DNA of 37,539 nt from Coriobacteriaceae bacterium (GTDB taxonomy: Bacteria > Actinomycetota > Coriobacteriia > Coriobacteriales > Coriobacteriaceae): positions 1 to 37,539 of the forward strand of contig CABIZD010000018.1 of NCBI GenBank assembly GCA_902363125.1, written 5' to 3'. This document shows positions 11,201 to 20,269 of the stretch, piece after piece; positions within the stretch are counted from its first letter, which is position 1, and every line of letters starts with the position of its first letter. The position numbers and the translations under genes were made by a program. The notes under the pieces are model-generated. The model had not been told where the DNA came from. It saw nothing but the letters and a program-made list of their open reading frames with translations, and did not search any database.

Positions 11201-11695
11201 TTACTTTCCTTCCTTCGCGGGCTTGAAGTCGTAGGTGGGCTTCAACTTGCACTTTTTAACATCAGAGAAATCGAGGGTGACGAACTCGCCGTCCTCGAGC
11301 TCGAGGGTCACGTTCGTCTCGGTGGCGGCGGCAATCTTGCCGGCGTACTTGCGACGACCCTCGGTGGCGGTGGAGGTGAGCTCGCAGTTCTCGCCCACAA
11401 AGCGGGCAAAGTCGCACGGGCGGCGCAGCGGGCGCGCCATGCCCGGGCTCGACACCTCAAGCGTGTAGCTCGAAGAGATGGGGTCGAGCTCCTCAATCAC
11501 ATCGCCGACCCACTTGGTGTTGGCCGTGACGTCGTTGAGCGACAGGCTCTGGCCCTCGGCACCCTCGATACGTACGCGCACGCAGGGGGCCTTGGTGGCA
11601 CCCACGAGCTCGACGTCGACGATGTCGACATCGTGCTGGGGAGCGACGGCCTCGAGCGCGTCGATGATCGCCTGCTCGGTCTTGGTCTTGACCAT
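11201..11695 (-). CDS. rimP: Ribosome maturation factor RimP
   Basis: Assists 30S subunit assembly. The N-terminal domain contains IIDALEAVAPQHDVDIVDVELVGA and YTLEVSSPGMARPLRRPCDFARFVG, the most recognisable RimP stretch. A C-terminal SH3-like barrel follows (KYAGKIAAATETNVTLELEDGE). The start at 11695 gives 164 residues, the normal size, with a strong GGAGGTG ribosome site 6-7 bases upstream. A longer reading frame continues upstream to 11908, but it would run through the promoter and the leader terminator and is rejected. It is the first gene of the rimP-rpoD run. Confidence 0.95.
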   Translation of the reverse strand: MVKTKTEQAIIDALEAVAPQHDVDIVDVELVGATKAPCVRVRIEGAEGQSLSLNDVTANTKWVGDVIEELDPISSSYTLEVSSPGMARPLRRPCDFARFVGENCELTSTATEGRRKYAGKIAAATETNVTLELEDGEFVTLDFSDVKKCKLKPTYDFKPAKEGK

Positions 11696-11715
11696 TGCGG
11701 CACCTCCATCCATAC

Positions 11716-11746
11716 AAAAAAGAAGCGGGGCCGAAACCCCACTTCT
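11716..11746 (-). terminator. Intrinsic terminator in the rimP leader (candidate attenuator)
   Basis: On the minus strand, AGAAGTGGGG pairs with CCCCGCTTCT (one mismatch) around a 6-base loop and is followed by an uninterrupted T run (11716-11721). It lies between the promoter at 11774-11802 and the rimP ribosome site. Transcripts from that promoter must therefore read through it to express rimP-nusA-infB and the genes beyond. Confidence 0.8.
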
Positions 11747-11773
11747 TTCAATTACAACTTCATTTGCAAGCAA

Positions 11774-11802
11774 ACTATACCAATAGCTGCGGAAACGTGC
11801 AA
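11774..11802 (-). promoter_or_regulatory. Sigma-A promoter of the rimP-nusA-infB operon
   Basis: On the minus strand, a -35 TTGCAC (11802-11797) and a -10 TATAGT (11779-11774) are separated by exactly 17 bases. Each differs from consensus at one or two positions. Transcription would start near 11767, giving a leader of about 70 bases that contains the terminator at 11716-11746. Confidence 0.75.
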
Positions 11803-11883
11803 GCACAGTACGAATCTGCAGGTCAGCGTGCGCACAGCTTCTCCACAAGAATAGGACAATTGGCCGAAGGCAACTAGGCAGAT

Positions 11884-11935
11884 ACATGCAAAACGAGGGA
11901 CGACCCAACCGGATCGCCCCTCGTTTGTTGCATGT
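11884..11935 (-). terminator. Terminator of leuS
   Basis: A long imperfect hairpin lies just after the leuS stop. The inner arms AAACGAGGG (11891-11899) and CCCTCGTTT (11918-11926) are perfect, and outer ACATGCA / TGCATGT arms extend the stem with a two-base bulge. A short T run follows the stem on the minus strand. Confidence 0.75.
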
Positions 11936-11953
11936 CAGCTATGCGCGCAGCGC

Positions 11954-14530
11954 TTACTTGACCACCAGGTTGACCAGCTTGCCGGGCACGCAGATGGCCT
12001 TGACGACAGTCTTGCCCTCGGTCCACTTAGCGACAGCGGCCTCGGCGGCAGCCTGCATTTCCTCGTTGGAGGCATCGCGGGCCACGTCGACGCGGCCGCG
12101 GACCTTGCCGAGCACCTGGACCACGATCTGCACCGTGTCCTCAACGGACTCGGCCAGGTCGAACTCGGGCCAGGCGGCGGTGTAGGCGTTGCCCTCGCAG
12201 CCGAGCGCCTCGTGCCACAGCTCGTCGGCCCAGAACGGGCAGATGGGGGCAAGGACGCTCACGATATCCTTGGCCACGCCGTAGCACAGCGCCTTGTCGC
12301 GGGCGGTACCCTCGGTGGCGTTGAGGTAGGCGCTCGCCGCGTTGACGAGCTCCATGACGGCCGAGATGGCGGTGTTGAACTGGCCGCGATCGAAGTCCTC
12401 GGTGCACTTGGCGATGGTGCGGTGACGCTCGCGATAGAGCTTCATCGCGACCTCGTCGAGCGCGGACTTGTCGAAGGCCACGTTGGCGTCGCCGGACTGG
12501 ACGAGCTGCCAAACGATACGCCAGGCGCGCTTGATAAAGCGGTTAGCGCCCTCAACAGCCTTGGGATCCCAGTCGAAGTCCTTCTCGGGCGGGGCGATAA
12601 ACAGGATCGCCAAACGCATGGTGTCGGCGCCGTAGGGCTCGATGACCGAGCTCGGGGGCACGACATTGCCCTTGGACTTGGACATGGTGTCGCCGTTCTC
12701 GTCCTTGACCATGCCCTGGCACAGCAGGTTGGTGAAGGGCTCGTCCACACTCAGCAGGCCCAGGTCGCGCAGTGCCTTGGTAAAGAAGCGGCTGTAGAGC
12801 AGGTGCAGAATGGCGTGCTCGATGCCGCCGATGTAGTTATCGACGGGCATCCAACGGTCGGCGGCCTCACGGGAGAAGGGCAGCTCGGTGTTGTGCGGAT
12901 CGGTATAGCGCAGGTAGTACCAGCTGGAGCAGGTAAAGGTGTCCATGGTATCGGTCTCGCGCTTGGCCGGACGGCCGCAGACCGGGCAGGTGGTCTCGTA
13001 GAACTCCTTGCACTCGGCGAGGGTTTCGCCGGCGCCCAGGTCCAGGTTCTCGGGCAGCGTCACCGGCAGCTGATCCTCGGGCACGGGCACGATGCCGCAG
13101 TGCTCGCAGTGGATGGCCGGGATGGGGTTGCCCCAATAGCGCTGGCGGCTGATGAGCCAGTCGCGCAGACGGAACTCGACCTTGCGACGACCGCAGCCCA
13201 TGGCCTCGAGGTCGGCCACGATCGCAGCCTCGCCCTCGGAGTGCTTACCGCCGCGCATGCCGGTGTACTTGCCGGACTGGACGAGCGTGCCCTCGGCAGC
13301 GTGAGCGCAATCCCAGTCGACGGTCTCGGCATGGAAGGTATCGATGGTCTCGCCGCTGGCCTCGACGGCAGCGCGATCGTCATCGTCCAGGATGATCGGC
13401 ACGATCGGCAGGTCGTACTTGCGGGCAAACTCAAAGTCGCGCTGGTCGCCACAGGGAACGGCCATGACGGCACCGGTACCGTAGTCGGCAACGACATAGT
13501 CGGCAACCCACACGGGGACCTTCTCGCCGTTAACGGGGTTTACCACATAGCGGCCCGTGAAGGCACCGTGCTTCTCGAGGGTGCCCTGGGCACGCTCGAC
13601 GGCAGAGATATGCTTGGAGTCCTCGACGATCTTGGTGACGGCCTCCTCGTACTCCGTGCCCTCGACGAGCTCGTGCAGGCCGGCGTACTCGGGAGCCAGG
13701 ACAAAGAAGGAGACGCCAAAAAGGGTATCGGCTCGGGTGGTGAAGACGGTGATCTTGCCCTCGTCGCCCTCGATGGGCTCGCCATCCTGGTCGCACAGGG
13801 TAAAGTCGACCTCGGCGCCCTCGGAGCGACCGATCCAGTTGGCCTGCATCTGCTTGACGCGCTCGGGCCAGCCGGGGAGCTTCTCCAAGTCGTCGAGCAG
13901 CTCCTGAGAGTACTCGGTAATCTTGTAGTACCACTGCTCAAGGTCGCGCTTCTCGGGCTCGGTGCCGCAGCGCCAGCATTTGCCCTCGGTAACCTGCTCG
14001 TTGGCCAGAACGGTCTTGCAGGTGGGGCACCAGTTGACCGGGTTCTTCTTACGGTAGACCAGGCCCTTTTCCCACATCTTCTCAAAGATCCACTGGCCCC
14101 AGCGGTAGTAGTCGGGGCTGCAGGTCTTGACCATGCGATCCAGATCGTAGGAGAAGCCCATGCGCTTCATCGTGGCGAGCGCCTGGTCCATGTTCTTATA
14201 CGTCCAGGCGGCAGCCTGCGTGTTGTGCTTGATGGCGGCGTTCTCGGCGGGCAGGCCAAAAGCGTCAAAGCCAATGGGATGCAGCACGTCAAAGCCGCGC
14301 ATGCGGGCCTGACGGGCCATGGCATCGCCGATGGTATAGTTGCGCGCGTGGCCCATGTGCAGGTCGCCCGACGGATACGGGAACATCTCGAGCACATACT
14401 TCTTGGGCTTGCTGTCGTCGGTGTCGACGGCAAAGAGGTTGGAATCCTCCCAGGCCTTCATCCACCGGGACTCAATGGCCTGCGCGTCGTAGACAGGGAT
14501 CTCGTCCTTATGATCTGTGCAATCGCACAT
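11954..14530 (-). CDS. leuS: Leucyl-tRNA synthetase
   Basis: Class I synthetase that charges tRNA-Leu. The Rossmann HIGH motif appears as [17 protein letters not shown] (about residues 53-69), preceded by [12 protein letters not shown] zinc-type module CPTCK...CWRCG follows. The CP1 editing domain lies around residues 220-420 ([23 protein letters not shown]). The KMSKS loop appears as [10 protein letters not shown] near residue 614, followed by the anticodon-binding helical domain and a C-terminal [13 protein letters not shown] segment. The 858-residue length is typical of a bacterial enzyme. AAAGGAG lies five bases before the ATG. The leader contains a large palindrome. I saw no T-box specifier or T-box sequence there. 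Confidence 0.97.
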   Translation of the reverse strand: MCDCTDHKDEIPVYDAQAIESRWMKAWEDSNLFAVDTDDSKPKKYVLEMFPYPSGDLHMGHARNYTIGDAMARQARMRGFDVLHPIGFDAFGLPAENAAIKHNTQAAAWTYKNMDQALATMKRMGFSYDLDRMVKTCSPDYYRWGQWIFEKMWEKGLVYRKKNPVNWCPTCKTVLANEQVTEGKCWRCGTEPEKRDLEQWYYKITEYSQELLDDLEKLPGWPERVKQMQANWIGRSEGAEVDFTLCDQDGEPIEGDEGKITVFTTRADTLFGVSFFVLAPEYAGLHELVEGTEYEEAVTKIVEDSKHISAVERAQGTLEKHGAFTGRYVVNPVNGEKVPVWVADYVVADYGTGAVMAVPCGDQRDFEFARKYDLPIVPIILDDDDRAAVEASGETIDTFHAETVDWDCAHAAEGTLVQSGKYTGMRGGKHSEGEAAIVADLEAMGCGRRKVEFRLRDWLISRQRYWGNPIPAIHCEHCGIVPVPEDQLPVTLPENLDLGAGETLAECKEFYETTCPVCGRPAKRETDTMDTFTCSSWYYLRYTDPHNTELPFSREAADRWMPVDNYIGGIEHAILHLLYSRFFTKALRDLGLLSVDEPFTNLLCQGMVKDENGDTMSKSKGNVVPPSSVIEPYGADTMRLAILFIAPPEKDFDWDPKAVEGANRFIKRAWRIVWQLVQSGDANVAFDKSALDEVAMKLYRERHRTIAKCTEDFDRGQFNTAISAVMELVNAASAYLNATEGTARDKALCYGVAKDIVSVLAPICPFWADELWHEALGCEGNAYTAAWPEFDLAESVEDTVQIVVQVLGKVRGRVDVARDASNEEMQAAAEAAVAKWTEGKTVVKAICVPGKLVNLVVK

Positions 14531-14553
14531 ATCAGCTCCTTTAATCTTAGCTG

Positions 14554-14672
14554 GGGTCGGTCGGCTTGGCTTTGTTCGCTACTGCGGACAGTCCTGCGCA
14601 AGACGAAGAGCACATTAAGTGCTCTTCTTTGCGTGCGGAACTTGTAGCGAACAAAGCCAAGCCGACCGACCC
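14554..14672. repeat. 119-bp near-perfect palindrome in the leuS leader
   Basis: Perfect 29-bp inverted arms occupy 14554-14582 and 14644-14672. The 61-base interior is itself partly palindromic, with a central perfect 9-bp hairpin GAAGAGCAC / GTGCTCTTC (14605-14613, 14619-14627). The outer stem continues a few pairs with a small bulge (CTTA at 14546 with TAAG at 14673). It ends about 23 bases before the leuS start. As RNA on either strand it would fold into one very long stem. It could be a miniature mobile repeat or a leuS leader structure. Confidence 0.85.
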
Positions 14673-14706
14673 TAAGGTTAACTTGACTGATGATAGCAAA
14701 TACGAC

Positions 14707-14741
14707 AAGCGAGATGCCTGCGACTTGCAGGCATCTCGCTT
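14707..14741 (-). terminator. Strong hairpin, probable terminator of the RpiR-RspA-PTS unit
   Basis: A perfect 14-15 bp stem (AGCGAGATGCCTGC at 14708-14721 with its complement at 14727-14740) encloses a 5-base loop. It lies 105 bp past the PTS stop and upstream of the leuS palindrome. The T-tract is short on both strands, so the assigned direction rests on the neighbouring genes. Confidence 0.65.
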
Positions 14742-14845
14742 TATCTAAAAAGAGTATGTACAGGGAAAGCACGCTTCATTGGTTATGAGCAATCAAAGCC
14801 TCATGAAATGAACGATATACCCATCTGAGTTCGATCAAACAAAAC

Positions 14846-16240
14846 CTAGTTCTCAAGCTCAGCCTGTTCGGCCTTGTTAGGGTCAAAGAAGAACCAAGTG
14901 AGCAGACCGGAAACCGCAATGCCAACACCATGGATGATAAAGTAGTTGATGATGGCCTGCTGGCTGTACAGGTAGGTAACGATTCCCGGAATAGCAGCAA
15001 CGCCCATACCGGTGCTGGCAGCATGAAGCATTGCGCCACACCAACCAGCGCAGGCACCGCCGCAAAGAGCGAACAGGAACGGCTTGCCAAACTTGAGGTT
15101 CACGCCAAAGATTGCCGGCTCGGTAATGCCCAGGAATGCGGGCAGCGATGCAGCCATATAGAAGCCACGCTTTTTAGGGTTCTTTACCTTAAGACCGGTA
15201 ACCAAGGCGGCGGTAGCCTGGGCCATAATGCCACCGGAAATCATGGCATTGAAGGGGTTGAAACCGGTGGTAGCAAGATAGTCAGTTTCGAGCGCAAGGA
15301 AGATGTGATGCATACCGGTAACCACAATCGCCTGCTGCGTTCCGCCAAGAATTAGTCCGCCCAGACCGAACGGCAACGCGATAACGAACTTCGCGGCAGC
15401 CAAAACAGCGTGTTCCACGGTCTGACAAACGGGGCCAATAACAAGCATGCCAAGCAAGCCGGCAACGAGGATCGTAGTAAACGGAGTGATGATAAGATCC
15501 AGAACATCCGGAACAACGTTCTTAAGAGTCTTCTCGGTCTTTGCAGCGATATACGCAACGACAAGAGCGGGAAGCACCGAGCCCTGATAACCTACAACAT
15601 TCCACTCAAGACCAAACGGATGGAAAGTGATTGCCTCAACCGTGCCCTTAACCACATCATTCGGGTTAGGAAGAAGCGGGTTCACCAGCATGAGACCAAG
15701 GACGATGCCGATGACGGGGCTACCACCAAACTGTTTCATGCCCGACCATGCAATTAGCACGGGCAGAAACGTAAAAGCAGTTTTCATCAGAATGGTCGCG
15801 ATCGTCAAAACGTTGGGGTCCATCTGAACGCCAAACGAGTTGATGCAGTTAATGAAGCCGCTAAAAAGGCCTGTTGCCACCAGGACGGGAATAACGGGAA
15901 TAAAGATATCGCCCAAAATACGAGAGAGCTTCTTGGGAAGCGACATGCCGGCATACAGGTCGGCCTTAATATCGGTGTTAACACCGCGCTGATTCTCGCC
16001 CGCGACAATGTTGTAAACACGGTTAACAAGACCGGTGCCCAAAATCACCTGATACTGTTCACCGGCGAAGAATTGTCCCTTAACGCCCTCGATATCTTCG
16101 ATTGTTTTCTCATCGACCTTGGTCTTATCATGAAGCGTCAAACGCAGCCTGGTCGAACAATGACCCACGGCCCTGATATTGTCTACGCCTCCAACTGCAT
16201 CAACAATGCCGTCGGCAATGGCCTTATCGTCAGTTTTCAT
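14846..16240 (-). CDS. PTS permease IIBC, sucrose/beta-glucoside/trehalose (Glc) superfamily
   Basis: Transports and phosphorylates a sugar, taking phosphate from a IIA partner. The N-terminal IIB domain carries the phosphorylated cysteine in GHCSTRLRL (Cys28) and a GQYQVILGTG-like loop (EQYQVILGTGLVNRVY). The IIC domain (about residues 105-455) has roughly ten membrane helices and the conserved GITEPAIFGVNLKF near the end. No IIA domain is fused and none is encoded nearby, so a shared IIA must be used. It starts 48 bp after the RspA-like gene with an AAGGGGAT ribosome site. The substrate cannot be read from the sequence. Its dehydratase neighbour suggests an uncommon sugar rather than sucrose, which has its own permease further along. 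Confidence 0.9.
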   Translation of the reverse strand: MKTDDKAIADGIVDAVGGVDNIRAVGHCSTRLRLTLHDKTKVDEKTIEDIEGVKGQFFAGEQYQVILGTGLVNRVYNIVAGENQRGVNTDIKADLYAGMSLPKKLSRILGDIFIPVIPVLVATGLFSGFINCINSFGVQMDPNVLTIATILMKTAFTFLPVLIAWSGMKQFGGSPVIGIVLGLMLVNPLLPNPNDVVKGTVEAITFHPFGLEWNVVGYQGSVLPALVVAYIAAKTEKTLKNVVPDVLDLIITPFTTILVAGLLGMLVIGPVCQTVEHAVLAAAKFVIALPFGLGGLILGGTQQAIVVTGMHHIFLALETDYLATTGFNPFNAMISGGIMAQATAALVTGLKVKNPKKRGFYMAASLPAFLGITEPAIFGVNLKFGKPFLFALCGGACAGWCGAMLHAASTGMGVAAIPGIVTYLYSQQAIINYFIIHGVGIAVSGLLTWFFFDPNKAEQAELEN

Positions 16241-16288
16241 GGTCTATCCCCTTTCAAGGAACTCAAAAACAAATAACTCCGGGTCGCA

Positions 16289-17494
16289 TTACGGTCGAAC
16301 AGCGGAACCATCCGGAAGTCTGCAAAGAAGCCAACTCAAATCCTTATCGACGGGAGGAAACTCTGCTGCGAGATTCTCATCGATATCCACACCGATACCG
16401 GGCTGATCGTTCAGATACACATAGCCGTTCTCAACGACTGGCATGCCCGGGAACACACGATACGTGTTCTCCTTAATGCTGCAGCTCCACTCTTGGATAC
16501 CGAAGTTCGGTGAGGAAATGGAAAGGTGCGTGTTGACCGCATGCCCAATACCGGACATATCGCCAGGACCATGCCAAGCTGTGCGAACACCATTAACGTC
16601 AGCGAAAGCAATGATCTTGCGAACGGGCGTGATTCCACCTGCCTGGCTGATGTGGAGGCGAAGATAGTCAACGCTTCGATTCTGAACAAGCTGCATCCAC
16701 TCATGCGGGTTATTGATGAGCTCGCCCATGGCAAGCGGGCAAGTCGTATGAGCGCGCACCTGATCGAACCATGCAATTTGCTCGGGAGCGAGCACGTCCT
16801 CAAGGAACAGCAGGTCGAATTGGTCCATTTGCTGCGCGAAGCGGATTGCCTCGGAAGGCGTCAAACGCTCATGGACATCATGGCACAGCTCAATGTCGTC
16901 ACCGAACTCACGACGTAAGGCAGTAAAGCCCTCAATAGCCGTGCGCATATACACTTTGGGATCATAGTATGCACCGGGTAGCGCATCTTTAGGCTTATTC
17001 TCAACAGGAACGTTTCCGCCATAGCCACCGATTTGAACTCGGATTCGATTCCAGCCCGCATCGACGCGCTGCTGGACCAAATCGAGTGCGCCCTCTATCG
17101 TCTGTGCATCGGCATGAATATACGCCGGAACAGCATCGCGGCATTTACCACCAAAAAGGTCATAGAGCGGCATGCCGGCCATCTTGCCCTTAATGTCCCA
17201 AAGTGCCATGTCAATGCCGGAAAGCGCATTGTTCCAGATCGGCCCGTTTCGCCAATATCCAGAAACATATGCAGTCTGCCAGATATCCTGAATTCGCGCA
17301 GGATCTTTACCTAGCAAAAAGGGCTTCAGATAGCGGTCAACCGCATGGGCAACCGCCTCATAACGCTGCGTAAACGTAGCGCAGCCAACACCGTAGATGG
17401 ACGGGTCATTCGTCTCCACCTTCACCACAACAAGGTTAATACCCTCGGGAGCAGTGCAGATGGGACGGACGTCCGTGATCTTCAAGGAATCCAT
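16289..17494 (-). CDS. Enolase-superfamily acid-sugar dehydratase, RspA / D-mannonate dehydratase type
   Basis: Predicted Mg-dependent dehydratase of the mannonate dehydratase subgroup, in which some members use D-mannonate or D-gluconate and others have little known activity. The N-terminal capping domain begins with ITDVRPICTAPEGINLVVVKV and contains WRNGPIWNNALSGIDMALWDIKGK. Metal ligands in the barrel can be placed at D206, E232 and E258 (CHDVHERL, LFLEDVLAPE, MGELINNP). Acid/base candidates are H208 and H308 (AWHGPGD). The 26-residue spacing of the ligands is what the family shows. At 401 residues it is full length. A GGAAGGGA ribosome site precedes the ATG. It sits between an RpiR regulator and a PTS permease, so its true substrate may be a PTS-derived sugar or its oxidised form. 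Confidence 0.88.
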   Translation of the reverse strand: MDSLKITDVRPICTAPEGINLVVVKVETNDPSIYGVGCATFTQRYEAVAHAVDRYLKPFLLGKDPARIQDIWQTAYVSGYWRNGPIWNNALSGIDMALWDIKGKMAGMPLYDLFGGKCRDAVPAYIHADAQTIEGALDLVQQRVDAGWNRIRVQIGGYGGNVPVENKPKDALPGAYYDPKVYMRTAIEGFTALRREFGDDIELCHDVHERLTPSEAIRFAQQMDQFDLLFLEDVLAPEQIAWFDQVRAHTTCPLAMGELINNPHEWMQLVQNRSVDYLRLHISQAGGITPVRKIIAFADVNGVRTAWHGPGDMSGIGHAVNTHLSISSPNFGIQEWSCSIKENTYRVFPGMPVVENGYVYLNDQPGIGVDIDENLAAEFPPVDKDLSWLLCRLPDGSAVRP

Positions 17495-17617
17495 TTCGTC
17501 CCTTCCCGATTCACCGAGACTCGCATTCGTTCGCGGTCTCGTTTAACGAGGCCAAGTGTAGGAGGCGAATGTCCAAGAAAGACCTGAGAAAGACGATATA
17601 GGTACATCGTCCGTGGT

Positions 17618-17650
17618 TGGGACGAATTCCCACCAGCTGGGAAATTTCCA
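17618..17650. promoter_or_regulatory. Two tandem inverted repeats, candidate RpiR operators
   Basis: TGGGA-CGAAT-TCCCA (17618-17632) and TGGGAAATTTCCA (17638-17650) share the same half-site. Their centres are about 19 bp apart, close to two helical turns. They lie in the 178-bp gap upstream of the dehydratase-PTS genes and just after the RpiR gene. A further inverted repeat, GACGAT / ATCGTC (17592-17597 and 17606-17611), is next to them. RpiR-family regulators bind such palindromes, so they are the obvious candidates. Confidence 0.55.
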
Positions 17651-17672
17651 CAGCTCGTTTACCTGCGGAAAC

Positions 17673-18434
17673 CTATCGATGCGATCGTTTATATTCGGAA
17701 TACTTCAAGAACAAGATGCTGACGAGAAGAAAATAGGCGTCGAGCACTTCGTAACTATGTCCGCTACCAATCGGTAGGCTCTCAGTACCAACCAAGATGC
17801 TCTCATCAGCAAGATGAGCAATATCGTTATCCAGATAACTCGTCACCGCAATAAAAGGAACGTTTCTGGCTTTGAGATTTCGCGCAAGCGTAGTTGCATT
17901 ATCGGATTGGCCTTTTAGAGAAAAAACAAAGAGAAGATCGTCTTGAGTCAAAGCGCCCGTAAGAGCCGCGGTCTCATCAACGCCTTCCACGACGTAGAAA
18001 TATTCGTCACCAGCCAGAAACACGCGACGCATCTCTTGAGCAACCGCACGTTGGAGCGTTCCCGTGCCGTAAAGAAACACCTTTGAGCTCTGCTCGATAA
18101 GCCTGAATACAGGCGTGAAATCACGCGAGAGAAAGTCTTTGAGCGATTTTAAGACAATGGCGGTGTAACGATCGAGAACCGCAGCGTCGACTATATCACG
18201 AGCATCAGCTTCTACTTCAGCCTTGAGGGCGTATTTGAACTCAGAGAATCCACGAAACCCTAGGCGCTGAGCAAAACGTAGAACGGCAGATTTTGATGCG
18301 TTGCACTTGGCTGCTAGATAAACAAGCGTCGAATTAGCAGCCTCATAGCGATGCATGGAGATATAGCGCCAAATGTCACGATCTATGTCGCCCAAATCGA
18401 CGTAATGGTCACGAACCAGCTCGTCAATTTTCAT
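17673..18434 (-). CDS. RpiR/MurR-family transcriptional regulator (HTH + SIS)
   Basis: Sugar-phosphate responsive DNA-binding regulator. The N-terminal HTH_6 domain covers about residues 1-77 (STLVYLAAKCNASKSAVLRFAQRLGFRGFSEFKYAL). The C-terminal SIS domain runs from about 105 to 240 (SSKVFLYGTGTLQRAVAQEM, DDLLFVFSLKGQSDNATTLARNLKARNVPFIAVTS) and would bind a phosphosugar. The 253-residue length is standard. AGGGGAGAT lies upstream of the ATG. It is transcribed toward the dehydratase and PTS genes, so it probably controls them, and perhaps itself. A guaB terminator lies between it and guaB upstream, so it needs its own promoter. A TATTAT -10-like element is visible near 18466, but its -35 is poor. 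Confidence 0.9.
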   Translation of the reverse strand: MKIDELVRDHYVDLGDIDRDIWRYISMHRYEAANSTLVYLAAKCNASKSAVLRFAQRLGFRGFSEFKYALKAEVEADARDIVDAAVLDRYTAIVLKSLKDFLSRDFTPVFRLIEQSSKVFLYGTGTLQRAVAQEMRRVFLAGDEYFYVVEGVDETAALTGALTQDDLLFVFSLKGQSDNATTLARNLKARNVPFIAVTSYLDNDIAHLADESILVGTESLPIGSGHSYEVLDAYFLLVSILFLKYSEYKRSHR

Positions 18435-18502
18435 CTCTTATCTCCCCTATAAAAGGCATTGCAACGCAAATAATAAAACGATAGCCGATTTATTCGAACT
18501 AG

Positions 18503-18541
18503 AAAAGAAAAAGTGCCGTCCGCAAATGTAGCGGGCGGCAC
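18503..18541 (-). terminator. Rho-independent terminator of guaB
   Basis: On the minus strand, GTGCCGCCCGC pairs with GCGGACGGCAC (18531-18541 and 18513-18523, one mismatch) around a 7-base loop. TTTTTCTTTTC follows. It starts 32 bases past the guaB stop. Confidence 0.92.
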
Positions 18542-18573
18542 CAATCGGCGAAAGATCGATTGTGAGTGCAGGC

Positions 18574-20085
18574 TTATCGATAAGACACAGACTGCTGGGA
18601 GTCTTTCACGACTACGTCGTGGGCGCCGCCTTCGACGATGGAGGTAGAGCTGACCAGGGTCAGGCGTGCCTTTTCCTGGAGCTCGGGGATCGAGAGGGCA
18701 CCGCAGTTGCACATCGTGGACTTGACCTTGTAAAGCGTGCCGCCCACGCCGTCCTTGAGGGAGCCGGCGTACGGGACGTAGGAGTCGACGCCCTCGACGA
18801 AGCTGAGCTTCGCGGCACCGCCCAGGTCGTAGCGCTGCCAGTTGCGGGCACGCGCAGAACCCTCGCCCCAGTACTCCTTCATGTACTGGCCGTTCACGTT
18901 GACGCGCTCGGTCGGGCTCTCGTCGAAGCGAGCGAAGTAGCGGCCCAGCATCATGAAGTCGGCACCCATGGCAAGGGCGAGCGTCATGTGGTAGTCGTAG
19001 ACGATGCCGCCGTCGGAGCACACGGGCACGTAGACACCGGTCTCCTCGTAGTACTCGTCGCGAGCGCGGCAGACGTCGATCAGCGCGGTGGCCTGGCCAC
19101 GGCCGATACCCTTGGTCTCACGGGTAATGCAGATGGAACCGCCGCCGATACCGACCTTGATGAAGTCGGCACCGCAGTCGGCCAGGAAGCGGAAGCCCTC
19201 GGCGTCGACGACGTTACCGGCACCGACTTTGACGTCCTCGCCGTAGTTGGCGCGAATCCACTCAATGGTTCGCTTCTGCCACTCGCTGAAGCCCTCGGAG
19301 GAGTCGATGCACAGAACGTCGGCACCGGCCTCGATGAGCAGCGGCACGCGCTCGGCATAGTCGCGGGTGTTGATACCGGCGCCGACCATGTAGCGCTTGT
19401 CGCCATCGAGCAGCTCGTTGGGGTTGGTCTTGTGGCTGTCGTAGTCCTTGCGGAAGACAATACCCATCAGGTGATCGTTGTCGTCGACGATCGGCAGGGC
19501 GTTGAGCTTGTTGTCCCAGATGACGTCGTTGGCAACCTTGAGGCTGATGTTCTTGTCGCCCACGATGAGCTGCTCACGCGGGGTCATGAACTCGGAGACC
19601 TTCGTCTGGTGGTCATCGCGGCTGGGGCGATAGTCACGGCTGGTGACGATGCCCAGGAGCTTACCCTTGGGGGTGCCGTCGTCGGTAACCGGCATAGTAG
19701 AGTGACCGGTCTTCTCCTTGAGCTCAATGACCTGCTCCATGGTCATGTCAGGGGTCAGCGTGGAATCGGACTGAACGAAACCAGCCTTGTGATCCTTGAC
19801 GGCCTTGACCATGGCGGCCTCGGACTCGGCGCTCTGGGAACCGTAAATGAAGGACAGGCCGCCCTCAGTAGCGAGCGCGACACCCATGTCGACGCCCGAG
19901 ACGGACTGCATGATGGCGGAAACCATGGGGATGTTCAGGGTGATTGCCGGCTTCTCACCGCGCTTAAAGCGGGTCAGCGGCGTCTTAAGAGAGACGTTGT
20001 TGGGGATGCACTGCGAGGACGAGTAACCAGGGACCAGCAGATACTCCGAAAACGTGTGGGACTCACCGGGAAAGAACGTAGCCAT
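18574..20085 (-). CDS. guaB: Inosine-5'-monophosphate dehydrogenase
   Basis: Oxidises IMP to XMP, the committed step of GMP synthesis. The TIM-barrel catalytic domain is interrupted by a CBS pair (about residues 110-235, with [40 protein letters not shown]). The catalytic cysteine lies in [22 protein letters not shown] at about residue 318, and the IMP-binding loop has [31 protein letters not shown]. At 503 residues it is full length. AAGGAGAAAC precedes the ATG. The 184 bp upstream, shared with the divergent HTH gene, contains a palindrome CGACCGGTCG (20104-20113) and a small GCCCAA / TTGGGC hairpin (20136-20149). I saw no purine riboswitch core. Confidence 0.96.
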   Translation of the reverse strand: MATFFPGESHTFSEYLLVPGYSSSQCIPNNVSLKTPLTRFKRGEKPAITLNIPMVSAIMQSVSGVDMGVALATEGGLSFIYGSQSAESEAAMVKAVKDHKAGFVQSDSTLTPDMTMEQVIELKEKTGHSTMPVTDDGTPKGKLLGIVTSRDYRPSRDDHQTKVSEFMTPREQLIVGDKNISLKVANDVIWDNKLNALPIVDDNDHLMGIVFRKDYDSHKTNPNELLDGDKRYMVGAGINTRDYAERVPLLIEAGADVLCIDSSEGFSEWQKRTIEWIRANYGEDVKVGAGNVVDAEGFRFLADCGADFIKVGIGGGSICITRETKGIGRGQATALIDVCRARDEYYEETGVYVPVCSDGGIVYDYHMTLALAMGADFMMLGRYFARFDESPTERVNVNGQYMKEYWGEGSARARNWQRYDLGGAAKLSFVEGVDSYVPYAGSLKDGVGGTLYKVKSTMCNCGALSIPELQEKARLTLVSSTSIVEGGAHDVVVKDSQQSVSYR

Positions 20086-20269
20086 GTTTCTCCTTTTTCC
20101 ATGCGACCGGTCGGCTGCAGGCCTCGTAGGACCCAGCCCAACCTTGGGCGCCCAATACTGGGGAAGTATCTTAACGCACTTTGACTGCTACAATGCATGA
20201 TTTAAGAAGAGCACACGAGGGTTTGACGCAGGCTTTGCGTTTGCCCAGCAAACACTTTAGCGTGGAGAC

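Noticed and set aside
11696..11908. N-terminal extension of rimP
   Set aside because: It would translate across the operon promoter and intrinsic terminator. A strong ribosome site precedes the start at 11695.
12212..14647. Long plus-strand open frame opposite leuS
   Set aside because: Same cause: antisense of a GC-rich synthetase gene, with no recognisable motif and no ribosome site.
14531..14707. T-box riboswitch in the leuS leader
   Set aside because: No T-box sequence or specifier-loop layout could be found. The leader is dominated by the palindrome.
18431..19021. Minus-strand frame overlapping the 3' end of guaB
   Set aside because: Alternative frame of guaB running through its terminator. 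Arg-rich with no domain.
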